The translations under genes were made by a program, and so were the position numbers. Below, piece after piece: positions 8,875 through 16,231 of a DNA stretch of 64,000 nucleotides; positions within the stretch are counted from its first letter, which is position 1; each line of letters begins with the position of its first letter. Source of the stretch: Verrucomicrobiia bacterium (GTDB lineage Bacteria > Verrucomicrobiota > Verrucomicrobiia > Limisphaerales > Pedosphaeraceae); NCBI GenBank assembly GCA_036268055.1, contig DATAUW010000011.1, positions 62,001-126,000 of the forward strand, read 5' to 3'. Under the pieces are notes generated by a model. That model had not been told where the DNA came from, searched no databases, and was given only the letters and a program-made list of their open reading frames with translations.

Positions 8875-9816
8875 CTACGGCGCAATTTCCTGCGGCCCCT
8901 TGCCACCGTTCACGAGAAATAACACCGCCATGCGCACGGCCAATCCGTTGGTCACTTGATCGAGGATGACGGAGCGTCCGCAATCGGCGATCTCGCTGTC
9001 AATTTCCACCCCGCGATTGATCGGGCCGGGATGCATGATGAGCACGTCCGGCTTGGTGAGTTTCATCCGCTTTTTGTTCAAACCAAAAAGATTCACGTAT
9101 TCGCCCAGGCTCGGGAATATGGACTTGCGCTGGCGTTCGTGTTGGATGCGCAAAAGGTTGATGATGTCGGCATCAGCGATGGCTTCATCCACATTATAAG
9201 TCACGCGGCAACCCATCTGCTCGAACACGCGCGGAACCAAGGTGGACGGCCCGCAAAGCGTCACGCGCGCGCCCAGTTTCAGCAACGCCCAGATGTTCGA
9301 GCGCGCGACGCGGCTGTATAAAATATCGCCCAGGATGGTGACGTTGAGGCCGGCCACCGTTCCCTTTTTTTCGAGGATGGTGAAAACATCCAGCAACGCC
9401 TGGGTGGGATGTTCATGCGCGCCATCGCCGGCGTTGACCACGCAGGCGTTGAGAAAGCGCGAAAGAAAATGCGGCGCGCCGGTCGCGCTGTGGCGGATGA
9501 TGATGATGTCCGCGTTGAGCGCCTCGAGATTGCGCGCGGTGTCCTTGAGCGTCTCGCCTTTTTTGAGCGAGGAGGCCTCGGCGGAAAAATTGATGACGTC
9601 GGCGGTGAGCCGTTGCGCGGCGAGTTCAAAACTGATGCGCGTGCGGGTCGAAGGCTCGATGAAAAGATTGACCACGGTTTTGCCGCGCAGGGCCGGGACT
9701 TTTTTGATGGCGCGTTCACCGACGGATTTGAACGCGCGCGCGGTGGCGAGCACGGTATTGATTTCCTCGGCGGTGAGGGATTCGATGTCGAGCAGATGTT
9801 TGCGATGCCAGCTCAT
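8875..9816 (-). CDS. pyrB: Aspartate carbamoyltransferase catalytic subunit
   Basis: Joins carbamoyl phosphate and L-aspartate to give N-carbamoyl-L-aspartate, the committed step of pyrimidine synthesis in the cytoplasm. The 313-residue length is typical of the catalytic chain. The carbamoyl-phosphate loop reads [10 protein letters not shown], the second phosphate site HPTQALLD, and [10 protein letters not shown] is near the C-terminus. Its ATG overlaps the TGA of pyrR (ATGA), so translation is coupled. No pyrI regulatory subunit or pyrC dihydroorotase gene follows, unlike many pyrR-pyrB-pyrC operons. Control is expected through the PyrR element at 10347-10430. Confidence 0.97.
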   Translation of the reverse strand: MSWHRKHLLDIESLTAEEINTVLATARAFKSVGERAIKKVPALRGKTVVNLFIEPSTRTRISFELAAQRLTADVINFSAEASSLKKGETLKDTARNLEALNADIIIIRHSATGAPHFLSRFLNACVVNAGDGAHEHPTQALLDVFTILEKKGTVAGLNVTILGDILYSRVARSNIWALLKLGARVTLCGPSTLVPRVFEQMGCRVTYNVDEAIADADIINLLRIQHERQRKSIFPSLGEYVNLFGLNKKRMKLTKPDVLIMHPGPINRGVEIDSEIADCGRSVILDQVTNGLAVRMAVLFLVNGGKGPQEIAP

Positions 9817-10346
9817 TTTTTCTCGAGATGCACGGCGTCCTGGCCGTCGGGTTCGGTGAGTTGCACGCGGATATTTTCCGAGCGCGACGTGGGAATATTT
9901 TTGCCGACGAAATCCGCCTTGATCGGCAATTCGCGATGGCCGCGGTCCACCAGCACCGCCAGCTGGATGCGGCGCGGCCGGCCGAAATCATTCAACGCAT
10001 CCAGCGCCGCGCGAATGGTGCGCCCGCTGAACAGCACATCGTCCACCAGCACCACGGTTTTGCCGGTGACATCGAACGGAATCACCGTCGGCAGAATCGC
10101 CGGGCTGAGCCGCCGGTCCAAATCATCGCGATGCATGCTGACATCCAGGCTGCCGACCGGGACCGGCTGGTTCCAAATCCCCGCGAGCAACGCGCTCAGC
10201 CGTTGCGCAAGTTGCACGCCGCGCCGCTGAATGCCGATCACCACGACCTCCGTGCTGGAATCGTTTTGCTCGGCGATCTCGTGGGCGATGCGCGTCAGCG
10301 CGCGGCCCACGGCGGAGGCGTTGAGGATGACGGTGGATTCAGGCAT
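9813..10346 (-). CDS. pyrR: Pyrimidine operon attenuation protein / uracil phosphoribosyltransferase
   Basis: RNA-binding regulator of pyrimidine genes with a phosphoribosyltransferase fold, 177 residues from the ATG at 10346. The PRPP-binding loop [18 protein letters not shown] is the family signature, and [14 protein letters not shown] and DVSMHRDDL are also characteristic. In Bacillus it binds UMP or UTP and then a conserved RNA loop, favouring termination. Here a perfect match to that loop and an intrinsic terminator precede the gene, and the U-tract abuts the start codon. An in-frame start 21 bases upstream would lie inside the terminator hairpin and is rejected. It overlaps pyrB by four bases. 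Confidence 0.95.
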   Translation of the reverse strand: MPESTVILNASAVGRALTRIAHEIAEQNDSSTEVVVIGIQRRGVQLAQRLSALLAGIWNQPVPVGSLDVSMHRDDLDRRLSPAILPTVIPFDVTGKTVVLVDDVLFSGRTIRAALDALNDFGRPRRIQLAVLVDRGHRELPIKADFVGKNIPTSRSENIRVQLTEPDGQDAVHLEKK

Positions 10347-10379
10347 AAAAAAAGCGACCCGGCGCAATACCGGATCGCT
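10347..10379 (-). terminator. Intrinsic terminator (attenuator) directly before pyrR
   Basis: Read on the minus strand: AGCGATCCGG, a 7-base loop, CCGGGTCGCT, then seven T and the pyrR ATG. The stem is 10 pairs with one G-U. Because the U-tract ends at the start codon, termination here would remove pyrR and pyrB from the transcript. Confidence 0.85.
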
Positions 10380-10416
10380 GACATTTAAAAATGTTTTCGT
10401 TCATGGCTTCCTTGGC

Positions 10417-10430
10417 AACCTCGCGGGATT
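10417..10430 (-). promoter_or_regulatory. PyrR-binding RNA loop (pyr leader)
   Basis: Minus-strand AATCCCGCGAGGTT matches the published PyrR-binding consensus ARUCCNGNGAGGYU at every position. It is flanked by GC and GC that extend the stem (GCAA...TTGC). It lies 37 bases upstream of the terminator stem, the arrangement of an anti-antiterminator in Bacillus pyr leaders. Confidence 0.85.
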
Positions 10431-10460
10431 GCTCTTAAAGGACGCGGGATTTATAAAATT

Positions 10461-10682
10461 TTATTCGCCTTTTTGGGCCGCCCGATTCCGGCGCCATTTG
10501 GAACGGTGTTTCACGATCCAATCCGTCAGCGCGCGTTCAAACCCGATGTCCTTGCCGGCCTTTTCCGACTCAATCCACTTGTGGCGCAGGATTTCTTCGC
10601 GCTCGGCTTGGAACTCCCGATAGAGCGTGGAGTTCTTCACCAAGTCACTGGCACTGGGCGAGATTTTTGTATCATTCGACAT
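10461..10682 (-). CDS. Small conserved-looking protein upstream of pyr leader
   Basis: A 73-residue basic protein (ATG at 10682; another ATG at 10694 is possible). It contains ILRHKWIESEKAGKDIGF followed by ERALTDWIVKHRSKWRR. The HKW-x3-SE-x-AG-x-D-IGF pattern recalls the C-terminal piece of some DUF4032 proteins, but I cannot confirm the family. No signal peptide or membrane helix is seen. It ends 30 bases before the PyrR loop, so a transcript from its promoter would run into the pyr leader. It may therefore be the first gene of the pyr unit. Confidence 0.6.
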   Translation of the reverse strand: MSNDTKISPSASDLVKNSTLYREFQAEREEILRHKWIESEKAGKDIGFERALTDWIVKHRSKWRRNRAAQKGE

Positions 10683-10717
10683 AGTCGCAAACATATTTAG
10701 GAAATTGTTATGAAACG

Positions 10718-10746
10718 ATTATGTAACATTTGCCACGACAAGACAA
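10718..10746 (-). promoter_or_regulatory. Sigma-70-like promoter candidate before the small gene and pyr leader
   Basis: On the minus strand TTGTCT, a 17-base spacer and CATAAT, ending 23 bases before the ATG at 10694. It is the best promoter-like sequence in the 130-base gap downstream (on this strand) of the Mrp gene. Confidence 0.4.
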
Positions 10747-10812
10747 TCATATTCTACCTTTCGCGGGAGCACAACTTACTCACATTCTGTTCCCAATTTA
10801 TCATCGGAAAAT

Positions 10813-11859
10813 TCATCTCAGGGCTTGACGCAGAGCTTCGGCAATTTTTATAAATGCCTGCGCGGGAGGCTGCTGTGGAGCGGAGATAACAACCGGCAAT
10901 CCAGCGTCGCCGCCCTCGCGAATCGCCATATAGATAGGCACCTCCCCTAAAAAGGGGATGCCTTGGCGTTGCGCTTCCGCGCGTCCGCCGCCATGCCCGA
11001 AGATCTCCGCACGCTCACCATTGGGCATTAAAAAGTAACTCATATTCTCCACAATGCCAAGAATCGGCACGTTCACTTTCTGGAACATTCCGATGCCTTT
11101 GCGGACGACTCCGAGCGACGCCTCCTGCGGCGTGGTGACGATGACGCCGCCATCCAGCGGCACGGTTTGGCAAAGAGAAAGCTGGGCATCGCCTGTGCCC
11201 GGTGGCAGGTCCACGAGCAGATAATCGAGTTCGCCCCACGCGACCGACGTGAAAAATTGCTGGATGGTTTTCATGATCATCGGCCCGCGCCAGATGACCG
11301 GGTTATCGCCCTCGATGAGAAATCCCATGCTCATCAATTTAATGCCGTGATTCTGCGGCGGGACCATCATCGTCTGGTCTTCGCTCACGCCCGGTTTTTC
11401 GTGGATGCCCATCATCAGCGGAATGCTCGGCCCGTAAATATCGCAATCCAAAAGTCCCACGCGCGCGCCGAGATGTTTCAACGCGCACGCCAAATTCACC
11501 GAGGTCGTGGACTTGCCCACGCCGCCCTTGCCGCTTGCCACCGCCACGATGCGCTGGATGCCGGGAACGCGATTTTGATTTTGCCACGGGCTTGCCGCGC
11601 CCGCCGCTTGCGCGCCCGTCGGCGCTTTGACTTCGACATGCACATGCGTGACGCCCGGCAAACTTTTGAGCGCGCGTTCGCTGTCGGCCTTGATCTGCTG
11701 CGCCGCCTCAGGCGAGCCGGATGTGAGCTGCATGGAGACGCTCACCGCGCCGTTCTGCGCGCTGACCTGCTTGATGAGGCCGAAGGACACGATGTCGCGC
11801 GTGTAACCGGGATACTTGACCGACTTGAGCGCATTCCTGATTTCGTCTTCTGTAATCAT
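10813..11859 (-). CDS. Mrp/NBP35-family ATP-binding protein (Fe-S cluster carrier type)
   Basis: Cytoplasmic P-loop ATPase of 348 residues. Residues 1-85 form a DUF59/MIP18-like domain (KYPGYTRDIVSFGLIK), followed by a Gln/Ala linker and a ParA/MinD-type domain with the deviant Walker A GKGGVGKSTTSVNLA. CDIYGPSIPLMMG and LLVDLPPGTGDAQLS are Mrp signatures. In most Mrp/ApbC proteins ENMSYF is followed by a CxxC pair that holds the bridging cluster. Here it reads ENMSYFLMPNGERAEIFGHG, with no cysteine. It may still act as a scaffold or maturation ATPase, but cluster binding is doubtful. It is transcribed alone or before the small gene at 10682. Confidence 0.92.
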   Translation of the reverse strand: MITEDEIRNALKSVKYPGYTRDIVSFGLIKQVSAQNGAVSVSMQLTSGSPEAAQQIKADSERALKSLPGVTHVHVEVKAPTGAQAAGAASPWQNQNRVPGIQRIVAVASGKGGVGKSTTSVNLACALKHLGARVGLLDCDIYGPSIPLMMGIHEKPGVSEDQTMMVPPQNHGIKLMSMGFLIEGDNPVIWRGPMIMKTIQQFFTSVAWGELDYLLVDLPPGTGDAQLSLCQTVPLDGGVIVTTPQEASLGVVRKGIGMFQKVNVPILGIVENMSYFLMPNGERAEIFGHGGGRAEAQRQGIPFLGEVPIYMAIREGGDAGLPVVISAPQQPPAQAFIKIAEALRQALR

Positions 11860-11917
11860 GATATGAATATAGCAGAGTCACGATTGCGGATTGCCGATTA
11901 AAACGCAAGAGCCGTTC

Positions 11918-11957
11918 CAGTGCGGAATGTGGAGTGCGGAGTGCGGAATGGGGGAAG
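11918..11957 (+). repeat. Heptamer repeat tract, consensus TGCGGAR
   Basis: About five 7-base units of TGCGGA(A/G), some imperfect, followed by TTCAGTTTTCAGT-like sequence. The reverse complement of the same combination occurs at 19281-19360. Confidence 0.55.
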
Positions 11958-12036
11958 TTTAAAGTGTTCAGTTTTCAGTCAGAAAGAAATTTTCTCCCAT
12001 CTGTGTTCAGCCCGTGTTCCCTCCGTGGCTAAAAAT

Positions 12037-12075
12037 TTTGTCTTCCTCCGCGCCTCCGCGTCTCCGCGGTTAACT
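12037..12075 (+). repeat. Degenerate GC-rich tandem repeat, unit CCTCCGCGT
   Basis: Three units of CCTCCGCG(C/T) in the 248-base gap between the Mrp gene and the gene at 12323. Nothing else is seen in this gap. Confidence 0.5.
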
Positions 12076-12107
12076 CGGCTTAACCGTCGGCAAAATCGTC
12101 GCGCCGC

Positions 12108-12323
12108 TCAGTGATAAAAAAACGTCTGATCACCGAGCATGGCGTCCACCCATTTCGCGGCGTAACTTTCCGGCAGGGCGACCTGCTTGAGCAGCGTCAT
12201 CATCTTCACGCGATTGCGGCGGCGGGCGGCGGCGTCAAAGCGTTTGAGCAAGCCCGCCAGATGAAGCCGTTCATTCACGGTGAGGCCGTTAAAATTTTTC
12301 TTCGTTTCGTTTTTTCTGCTCAT
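12108..12323 (-). CDS. Small hypothetical protein
   Basis: A 71-residue basic protein from the ATG at 12323; the longer frame begins inside A/T-rich leader sequence. It starts MSRKNETKKNFNGLTVNERL, then HLAGLLKRFDAAARRRNRVK and a helix ending in VDAMLGD. Helices dominate and no signal peptide is present. The family is not recognised. The rich mixture of Lys and Arg, and its position upstream of the Mrp gene on the same strand, give no clear function. It could be nucleic-acid binding, but that is only suggested by charge. Confidence 0.6.
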   Translation of the reverse strand: MSRKNETKKNFNGLTVNERLHLAGLLKRFDAAARRRNRVKMMTLLKQVALPESYAAKWVDAMLGDQTFFYH

Positions 12324-12434
12324 TGAAATCATTAATATCCCTACGAACCAAAACAAGTTGCGGATGCAAAAGCACTTTCTTTGCCTTAATTAAGCATTCT
12401 CAAAGAAAATCGAAAAAACTCCTCGATCCCCGCT

Positions 12435-12738
12435 AAAAATTAAAAAGGCCGGACTCGCGTCCGGCCTTCCAAATTGAGAACAAAGCTTTTTGGCTTTGGT
12501 TGACCATTGCGGCGCCGCAGACATACGCCTTAAATTGCACACACAGAACACTGCATTTTTGCACCGTCAACAATGTAACCATACCCCAACGCTGGTTACT
12601 CACCAGTCACCAGTACTGGTGACACGGTTGGGGATACTAAAAATGGGAGGGCGGGCGTCTCGCGAGCCCCATATTTATTGAGGTTTTAAATGCACTGATC
12701 CTGTCACGGCTCGCGAGACGCTCGCCCTCCAGTCGTTC
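12435..12738. repeat. 300-base intergenic cassette, copy 1
   Basis: Direct repeat of 13292-13600, estimated by eye at 80-85% identity. It holds in order a GGCCGGA/TCCGGCC hairpin followed (on the minus strand) by TTTTTAATTTTT, a conserved stretch, the perfect 18-base palindrome GTCACCAGTACTGGTGAC (12606-12623), and inverted arms at 12645-12668 and 12708-12730 matching at 22 of 23 bases. Confidence 0.85.
12440..12466 (-). terminator. Intrinsic terminator in cassette copy 1
   Basis: Minus strand: GGCCGGA, loop CGCGAG, TCCGGCC, then TTTTTAATTTTT. It would end a transcript coming from the cassette itself, suggesting a small RNA or small peptide gene, or it may simply be part of the repeat. Confidence 0.65.
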
Positions 12739-12742
12739 TTGC

Positions 12743-12853
12743 GGACCGCGGCTCTGCGAGCCGCAGCAAGGTCCATAAGGTCAAGCCGCTTCCGGCTCAA
12801 CCTGAAGCGGCAATCTTATTTGCGAGTTGCTGCGGATCACAGATCCGCGATCC
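12743..12853. repeat. Three-hairpin palindromic element, copy A
   Basis: A 111-base element whose ends are imperfect inverted repeats of about 27 bases, with a central GCCGCTT/AAGCGGC hairpin. Copy B is at 15107-15216. Substitutions between the copies keep the pairing: GCGGCTC/GAGCCGC here is GCGGGTC/GACCCGC there, and GCGGATC/GATCCGC here is GCGGGTC/GACCCGC there. Confidence 0.85.
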
Positions 12854-13291
12854 GGTAGGAATAAAAATCTTTCTTGCGCCCGGCCAGATTCATCCGCGCA
12901 TGGTCTTCTATCAGACGCCTCCCGTTGAATTTTTCTGGACAGGCTGTATAAGAAATTTAGGCTGCATGCGAACTTTGCGGCAGCCGTTGGCCGAAGGTTC
13001 ACCCATATTTTTACCAACAGATCATGCGCCGGTTTTTCGAATACATAGTCAGTCTCTTCAGCAATCGCCGGACGCCCACCAGCCGGCGCAATTTGCTCAG
13101 CATGTATTTTGGCGAGAGCAACAGCGGTGGCCGGCGCAAATCCAACCGCGACCGGGCTTAAATTCTGTCCCTGTAGCGACGGCCTAAAACTGCCGAATCC
13201 CCCCTCCACAAGGCGTCTTCTTCAAAATATTATCCGCTCGACGCGCCAATAGCCGCACTTATCCGCACTTACGCGCTCGATTTGCCTCCTT

Positions 13292-13600
13292 GAAAATTAA
13301 AAGGGCCGGACTTTCGTCCGGCCTTCTAAATTGAGAACAAAGCTTTTTGGCCTTGGTTGACTTCCGCGGCGCCGCAGACATACGCCTTACATCACACACA
13401 CAGAACAACTGCATTTTTGCTACCGTCAACGATGTAAACATACCCCAACCCCCATAACCCACCAGTCACCAGTACTGGTGACACGGCTGGGGACACCCAA
13501 AATAGGAGGGCGAACGTCTCGAAAACCCCACATTTATTAGGGTTTTAAACGCACTGATACTGTCGCGACTCGCGAGTACGCTTGCCCTCCCATCATTTTG
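13292..13600. repeat. 300-base intergenic cassette, copy 2
   Basis: Second copy, about 850 bases from copy 1 in the same orientation. The terminator hairpin (13304-13323) differs only in its loop, and the 18-base palindrome is kept exactly (13465-13482). The outer inverted arms have decayed. A minus-strand frame MSAAPRKSTKAKKLCSQF is shared with copy 1 (MSAAPQWSTKAKKLCSQF) and continues into the hairpin. Confidence 0.85.
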
Positions 13601-13686
13601 ACGGCGTGTTGAAAGACCAATCGCGGTTCGCATAAAAATTCCGGGCGTGACTTTGGCCAGGTTTCGTGGAAACTTTTCCAACCATT

Positions 13687-14301
13687 ATGAAAAAAATCTT
13701 GCTAACTTGTTTGTTCGGCCTCCTTGTGGGCCTCGTAACCGTCCGTGCCGAAGATGCCAAAAAAGAAGATGCCAAAGCTTCCGCCAAAGAAGTCGCCATC
13801 TTCAAGACCAGCGCGGGTGAAATGGTCATCGAACTCTGGCCTGACGTAGCTCCCAAAACCGTCGAAAATTTCATCAAGCTCGCGAAAAAAGGATATTACG
13901 ACGGCACCGCGTTCCATCGCATCATCAAAGATTTTATGATTCAAGGCGGCGATCCCAACACGAAGAATCTTGATGCTCCAGAATCCTACGGCCAGGGTGG
14001 CCCGGGCTACACAATTCCTGACGAATTCAATGACCGTTCCCATACTCGCGGCGTCATTTCCATGGCCAACACCGGCCGCCCCAATTCTGCCGGCAGCCAG
14101 TTCTTCATCTGCACGGGCGACGCCTCGCAGCTTAACCATCATTACACCGCTTTTGGAAAATTGATCAAAGGCGACGACGTCCTCACCAAACTCGCCAACT
14201 CGCCCGTCACTGGACCTAATTCGATGGGTGAAATGAGCATTCCTAAACCTCGCGTCGTGTTGGAAAGCGTAAAGATCGTCCCCGCCGATTCCATCAAGTA
14301 A
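13687..14301 (+). CDS. Exported peptidyl-prolyl cis-trans isomerase, cyclophilin type
   Basis: Speeds cis-trans isomerisation at proline during protein folding, here in the periplasm. The ATG at 13687 gives a signal peptide, MKKILLTCLFGLLVGLVTV, cut near RAED, then a charged Lys/Asp/Ala linker. The cyclophilin domain starts around residue 38. Active-site features are FHRIIKDFMIQGGD (Arg and Phe), GSQFFICT and the hydrophobic pocket near HYTAFGKLIKGDDVL. The mature domain of about 165 residues is typical of bacterial PpiA/PpiB. The next gene is a cytoplasmic paralogue 27 bases downstream that shares the same C-terminal VESVKIVPADS ending, so the two arose by tandem duplication. Confidence 0.95.
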   Translation: MKKILLTCLFGLLVGLVTVRAEDAKKEDAKASAKEVAIFKTSAGEMVIELWPDVAPKTVENFIKLAKKGYYDGTAFHRIIKDFMIQGGDPNTKNLDAPESYGQGGPGYTIPDEFNDRSHTRGVISMANTGRPNSAGSQFFICTGDASQLNHHYTAFGKLIKGDDVLTKLANSPVTGPNSMGEMSIPKPRVVLESVKIVPADSIK

Positions 14302-14328
14302 CCACTTAACCTCAACCCCAAATATATT

Positions 14329-14850
14329 GTGAGCACCCAAGAAGTCGCAGTCATCAAAACAACAGCGGGCGATATGGTCGTGGAATTCTGGCCGGACGTC
14401 GCGCCCAAGACAGTCGAAAATTTCAAGGCTCTCGCCAATAAAGGCTTTTACGATGGCACCGCGTTTCATCGCATCGTGAAGGGTTTCATGATCCAGGGCG
14501 GCGATCCGTTGACCAAGGATGCCGAAGCCGAAGCCAGTTGGGGAACCGGCGGCCCGGGTCATCGCGTCAAGGCTGAGTTCAACGACAAGTCGCACGTGCG
14601 CGGCGTGCTCTCAATGGCGCGCTCGCAGAATCCCGATTCGGCCGGCAGCCAATTTTTCATCTGCCTGGCTGACGCAAAATTCCTCGACCGCCAATACACC
14701 GCCTTCGGCAAAGTGCTCAAGGGCGACGATGTCCTCGGCAAGATCGGCGACAGCCCCACGACGGTGAACAACAGCGGCGAGCGCAGCAAACCGTTGGCGC
14801 GTGTCGGCGTGGAGAGCGTCAAGATCGTCCCGGCGGACTCGGTCAAATAG
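14329..14850 (+). CDS. Cytoplasmic peptidyl-prolyl cis-trans isomerase, cyclophilin type
   Basis: A 173-residue cyclophilin with no signal peptide, beginning at a GTG 27 bases after the exported paralogue. MSTQEVAVIKTTAGDMVVEF aligns with the mature start of that protein, which supports the GTG. Catalytic motifs FHRIVKGFMIQGGD and SAGSQFFICLAD are intact. The ending VESVKIVPADSVK is nearly identical to the upstream protein. The pair would serve the two compartments and is probably co-transcribed. The 65-residue gene at 14861 follows after 10 bases. Confidence 0.94.
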   Translation: MSTQEVAVIKTTAGDMVVEFWPDVAPKTVENFKALANKGFYDGTAFHRIVKGFMIQGGDPLTKDAEAEASWGTGGPGHRVKAEFNDKSHVRGVLSMARSQNPDSAGSQFFICLADAKFLDRQYTAFGKVLKGDDVLGKIGDSPTTVNNSGERSKPLARVGVESVKIVPADSVK

Positions 14851-14860
14851 CGGCGTGCCC

Positions 14861-15058
14861 ATGAGCGAGCTGGCCAAATTGGCGACGCTGCTCGCGGCGA
14901 TGGGTTGTCCGGCGGACAAGACGGCGGAAATGGCGGCGCAGCTCGACAAGCGCGCGCGCCAGCTTGCCGAACAGAAAAATAAAACCTACGCGGAAGCCCT
15001 CACGCACCTGCTCACCCTCATGAAACAAGGCTGGGCCGCGAAGGAAAAGGGATTGTGA
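14861..15058 (+). CDS. Small hypothetical helical protein after cyclophilin genes
   Basis: A 65-residue protein from the ATG at 14861, 10 bases after the second cyclophilin stop. The sequence MSELAKLATLLAAMGCPADK followed by MAAQLDKRARQLAEQKNKTY predicts two or three amphipathic helices, with Ala/Leu/Lys-rich composition and the ending KQGWAAKEKGL. No family is recognised. Close spacing suggests co-transcription with the isomerases. An upstream in-frame start lies inside the cyclophilin gene and is not used here. Confidence 0.65.
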   Translation: MSELAKLATLLAAMGCPADKTAEMAAQLDKRARQLAEQKNKTYAEALTHLLTLMKQGWAAKEKGL

Positions 15059-15106
15059 CATCGCTTAACTTGGTCTCTCATCGCCGCGTGAAATTTTCGT
15101 CTGAAC

Positions 15107-15216
15107 GGACTGCGGGTCTGCGACCCGCAGCAACATACATCCGGTCAAGCCGCTCCCGGCTCAGTCTAAAGCGGCAATCGGGTCGTGAATTGCTGCGGGT
15201 CATAGACCCGCGATCC
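15107..15216. repeat. Three-hairpin palindromic element, copy B
   Basis: Same element as 12743-12853, in the gap between the 65-residue gene and the Nudix gene. Ends GGACTGCGGGTCTGCGACCC and its near-complement form terminal inverted repeats; the central hairpin is GCCGCT...AGCGGC. Compensatory differences from copy A preserve all stems. Confidence 0.85.
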
Positions 15217-15292
15217 GCTGGGAGACGCGCCTTTGCCGCAAAGGCTAGCTTCACGTCGTCGTCGCATATCGAATAGTCAAAAAATTTCTTCT

Positions 15293-15844
15293 ATGATTCT
15301 CCCCTGGGAAAAAGTCAGTTCCGAACCCGTCGGTGATTTCCGCATCTTCACTGTGCGCACCGACCGGAAAATTTCCCCGCGAACGAAAAAGGAGCACGAT
15401 TTTTTTGTTATTGATAGCGTGAATTGGGTCAACGTCGTCGCCCTCACACCCGAGCGCGAAATCGTGATGATCGAGCAATATCGCCACGGCTCGAACACTG
15501 TCGAACTCGAAATTCCCGGCGGCATGCTCGATGCCAAGGATGCGACGCCCATCATCGGCGGCACGCGCGAATTGCGCGAAGAGACCGGTTACGAAGGCGC
15601 CGACGCGCGCATCATCGGCGAGATTTATCCCAACCCGGCGATCATGAGCAACACCTGTTACACGTTGCTCGTGCAAAATTGCCGGATGAAACACGCGGTG
15701 GAATTCGACCAGGCCGAAGACCTCGTCACCCGCCTCGTGCCCGCGGCGGAAATTCCCAAACTCGTCGCCAGCGGAAAAATCAAACACTCCCTCGTCGTCG
15801 TGGCGCTCTATCACTTCGACCTTTGGCAGCGGGCGAATGGATGA
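15293..15844 (+). CDS. Nudix hydrolase, ADP-ribose pyrophosphatase-like
   Basis: Cytoplasmic hydrolase of 183 residues that would split a nucleoside diphosphate linked to another group, most like ADP-ribose to AMP and ribose phosphate. The Nudix box is seen as PGGMLDAKDATPIIGGTREL followed by REETGYEG. The catalytic REx2EE core is intact, and the spacing has the one-residue insertion common in 'GGMxDPGDxxP' ADP-ribose pyrophosphatases. VMIEQYRHG and YPNPAIMSNTCY are also typical of that subgroup. It stands alone, starting 77 bases after repeat copy B. The ATG at 15293 is chosen because longer frames run into the repeat. Confidence 0.92.
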   Translation: MILPWEKVSSEPVGDFRIFTVRTDRKISPRTKKEHDFFVIDSVNWVNVVALTPEREIVMIEQYRHGSNTVELEIPGGMLDAKDATPIIGGTRELREETGYEGADARIIGEIYPNPAIMSNTCYTLLVQNCRMKHAVEFDQAEDLVTRLVPAAEIPKLVASGKIKHSLVVVALYHFDLWQRANG

Positions 15845-15908
15845 AGTGCCCTCGCTCAACGGAAACTTCTTTTCCGCGACGGTGTTTTTTAAACGGCGTG
15901 AATAAAAT

Positions 15909-16169
15909 ATGAAGTCCGCCAGTCACAACTTTTCTGTCGAGGGAACGGCCACTATTGTTTTCATTGTAATAAATTTGATGCTTTCCAATTCGGTTGCGAG
16001 TGGCGGCAATATGGACTTCTCATTTGGCTGGATAGATTTTCATAGCAGGCATGGATTAGATCTGTCGGTGACTTATTTTAGCCCTTTGTGGCTTGCCGCT
16101 TCGATACTGATGTCCGTGTCGCTCGCTTGGTGTCTCTTAAAACTCTCCGCCCGCCCTGCGATTGCTTGA
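15909..16169 (+). CDS. Small membrane protein, unknown
   Basis: An 86-residue ORF beginning at an ATG 64 bases after the Nudix gene. Two hydrophobic stretches are visible, roughly residues 13-31 (ATIVFIVINLMLSNSVA) and 60-78 (PLWLAASILMSVSLAWCLL), joined by an extracytoplasmic-looking loop with DFHSRHGLDLSVTY. It resembles the small two-helix membrane proteins often found near environmental genes, but I recognise no family. It is followed by the convergent terminator of the SPFH gene. Coding status is likely but not certain. Confidence 0.55.
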   Translation: MKSASHNFSVEGTATIVFIVINLMLSNSVASGGNMDFSFGWIDFHSRHGLDLSVTYFSPLWLAASILMSVSLAWCLLKLSARPAIA

Positions 16170-16173
16170 ATCC

Positions 16174-16209
16174 CAAAAAAATTGGCGGCACCTCTTTCGA
16201 GATGCCGCC
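16174..16209 (-). terminator. Intrinsic terminator of the SPFH gene
   Basis: Minus strand: GGCGGCATCTC, loop GAAA, GAGGTGCCGCC, then AATTTTTTT. The stem has 11 pairs with one G-U and a GNRA tetraloop, and starts 22 bases after the stop codon of the SPFH gene. Confidence 0.85.
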
Positions 16210-16231
16210 TTGTTTCCCCACCCCTTGATCG

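Larger units (their letters stand above)
12324..13686. other. Repeat-rich intergenic region of 1.36 kb
   Basis: Contains two copies of a 300-base cassette, one copy of a 111-base three-hairpin element and, between about 12860 and 13210, unclassified sequence. In that stretch a minus-strand frame ending in GRKKDFYSYRIADL (stop near 12844) reads like the end of a real protein, but it meets stops upstream, so it may be a gene remnant. No intact gene is supported. Confidence 0.6.

Noticed and set aside
12781-13209. Minus-strand ORF of 142 codons between the repeats
   Set aside because: It runs through the three-hairpin element, has no recognisable domain, and overlaps another frame that looks more protein-like at its end.
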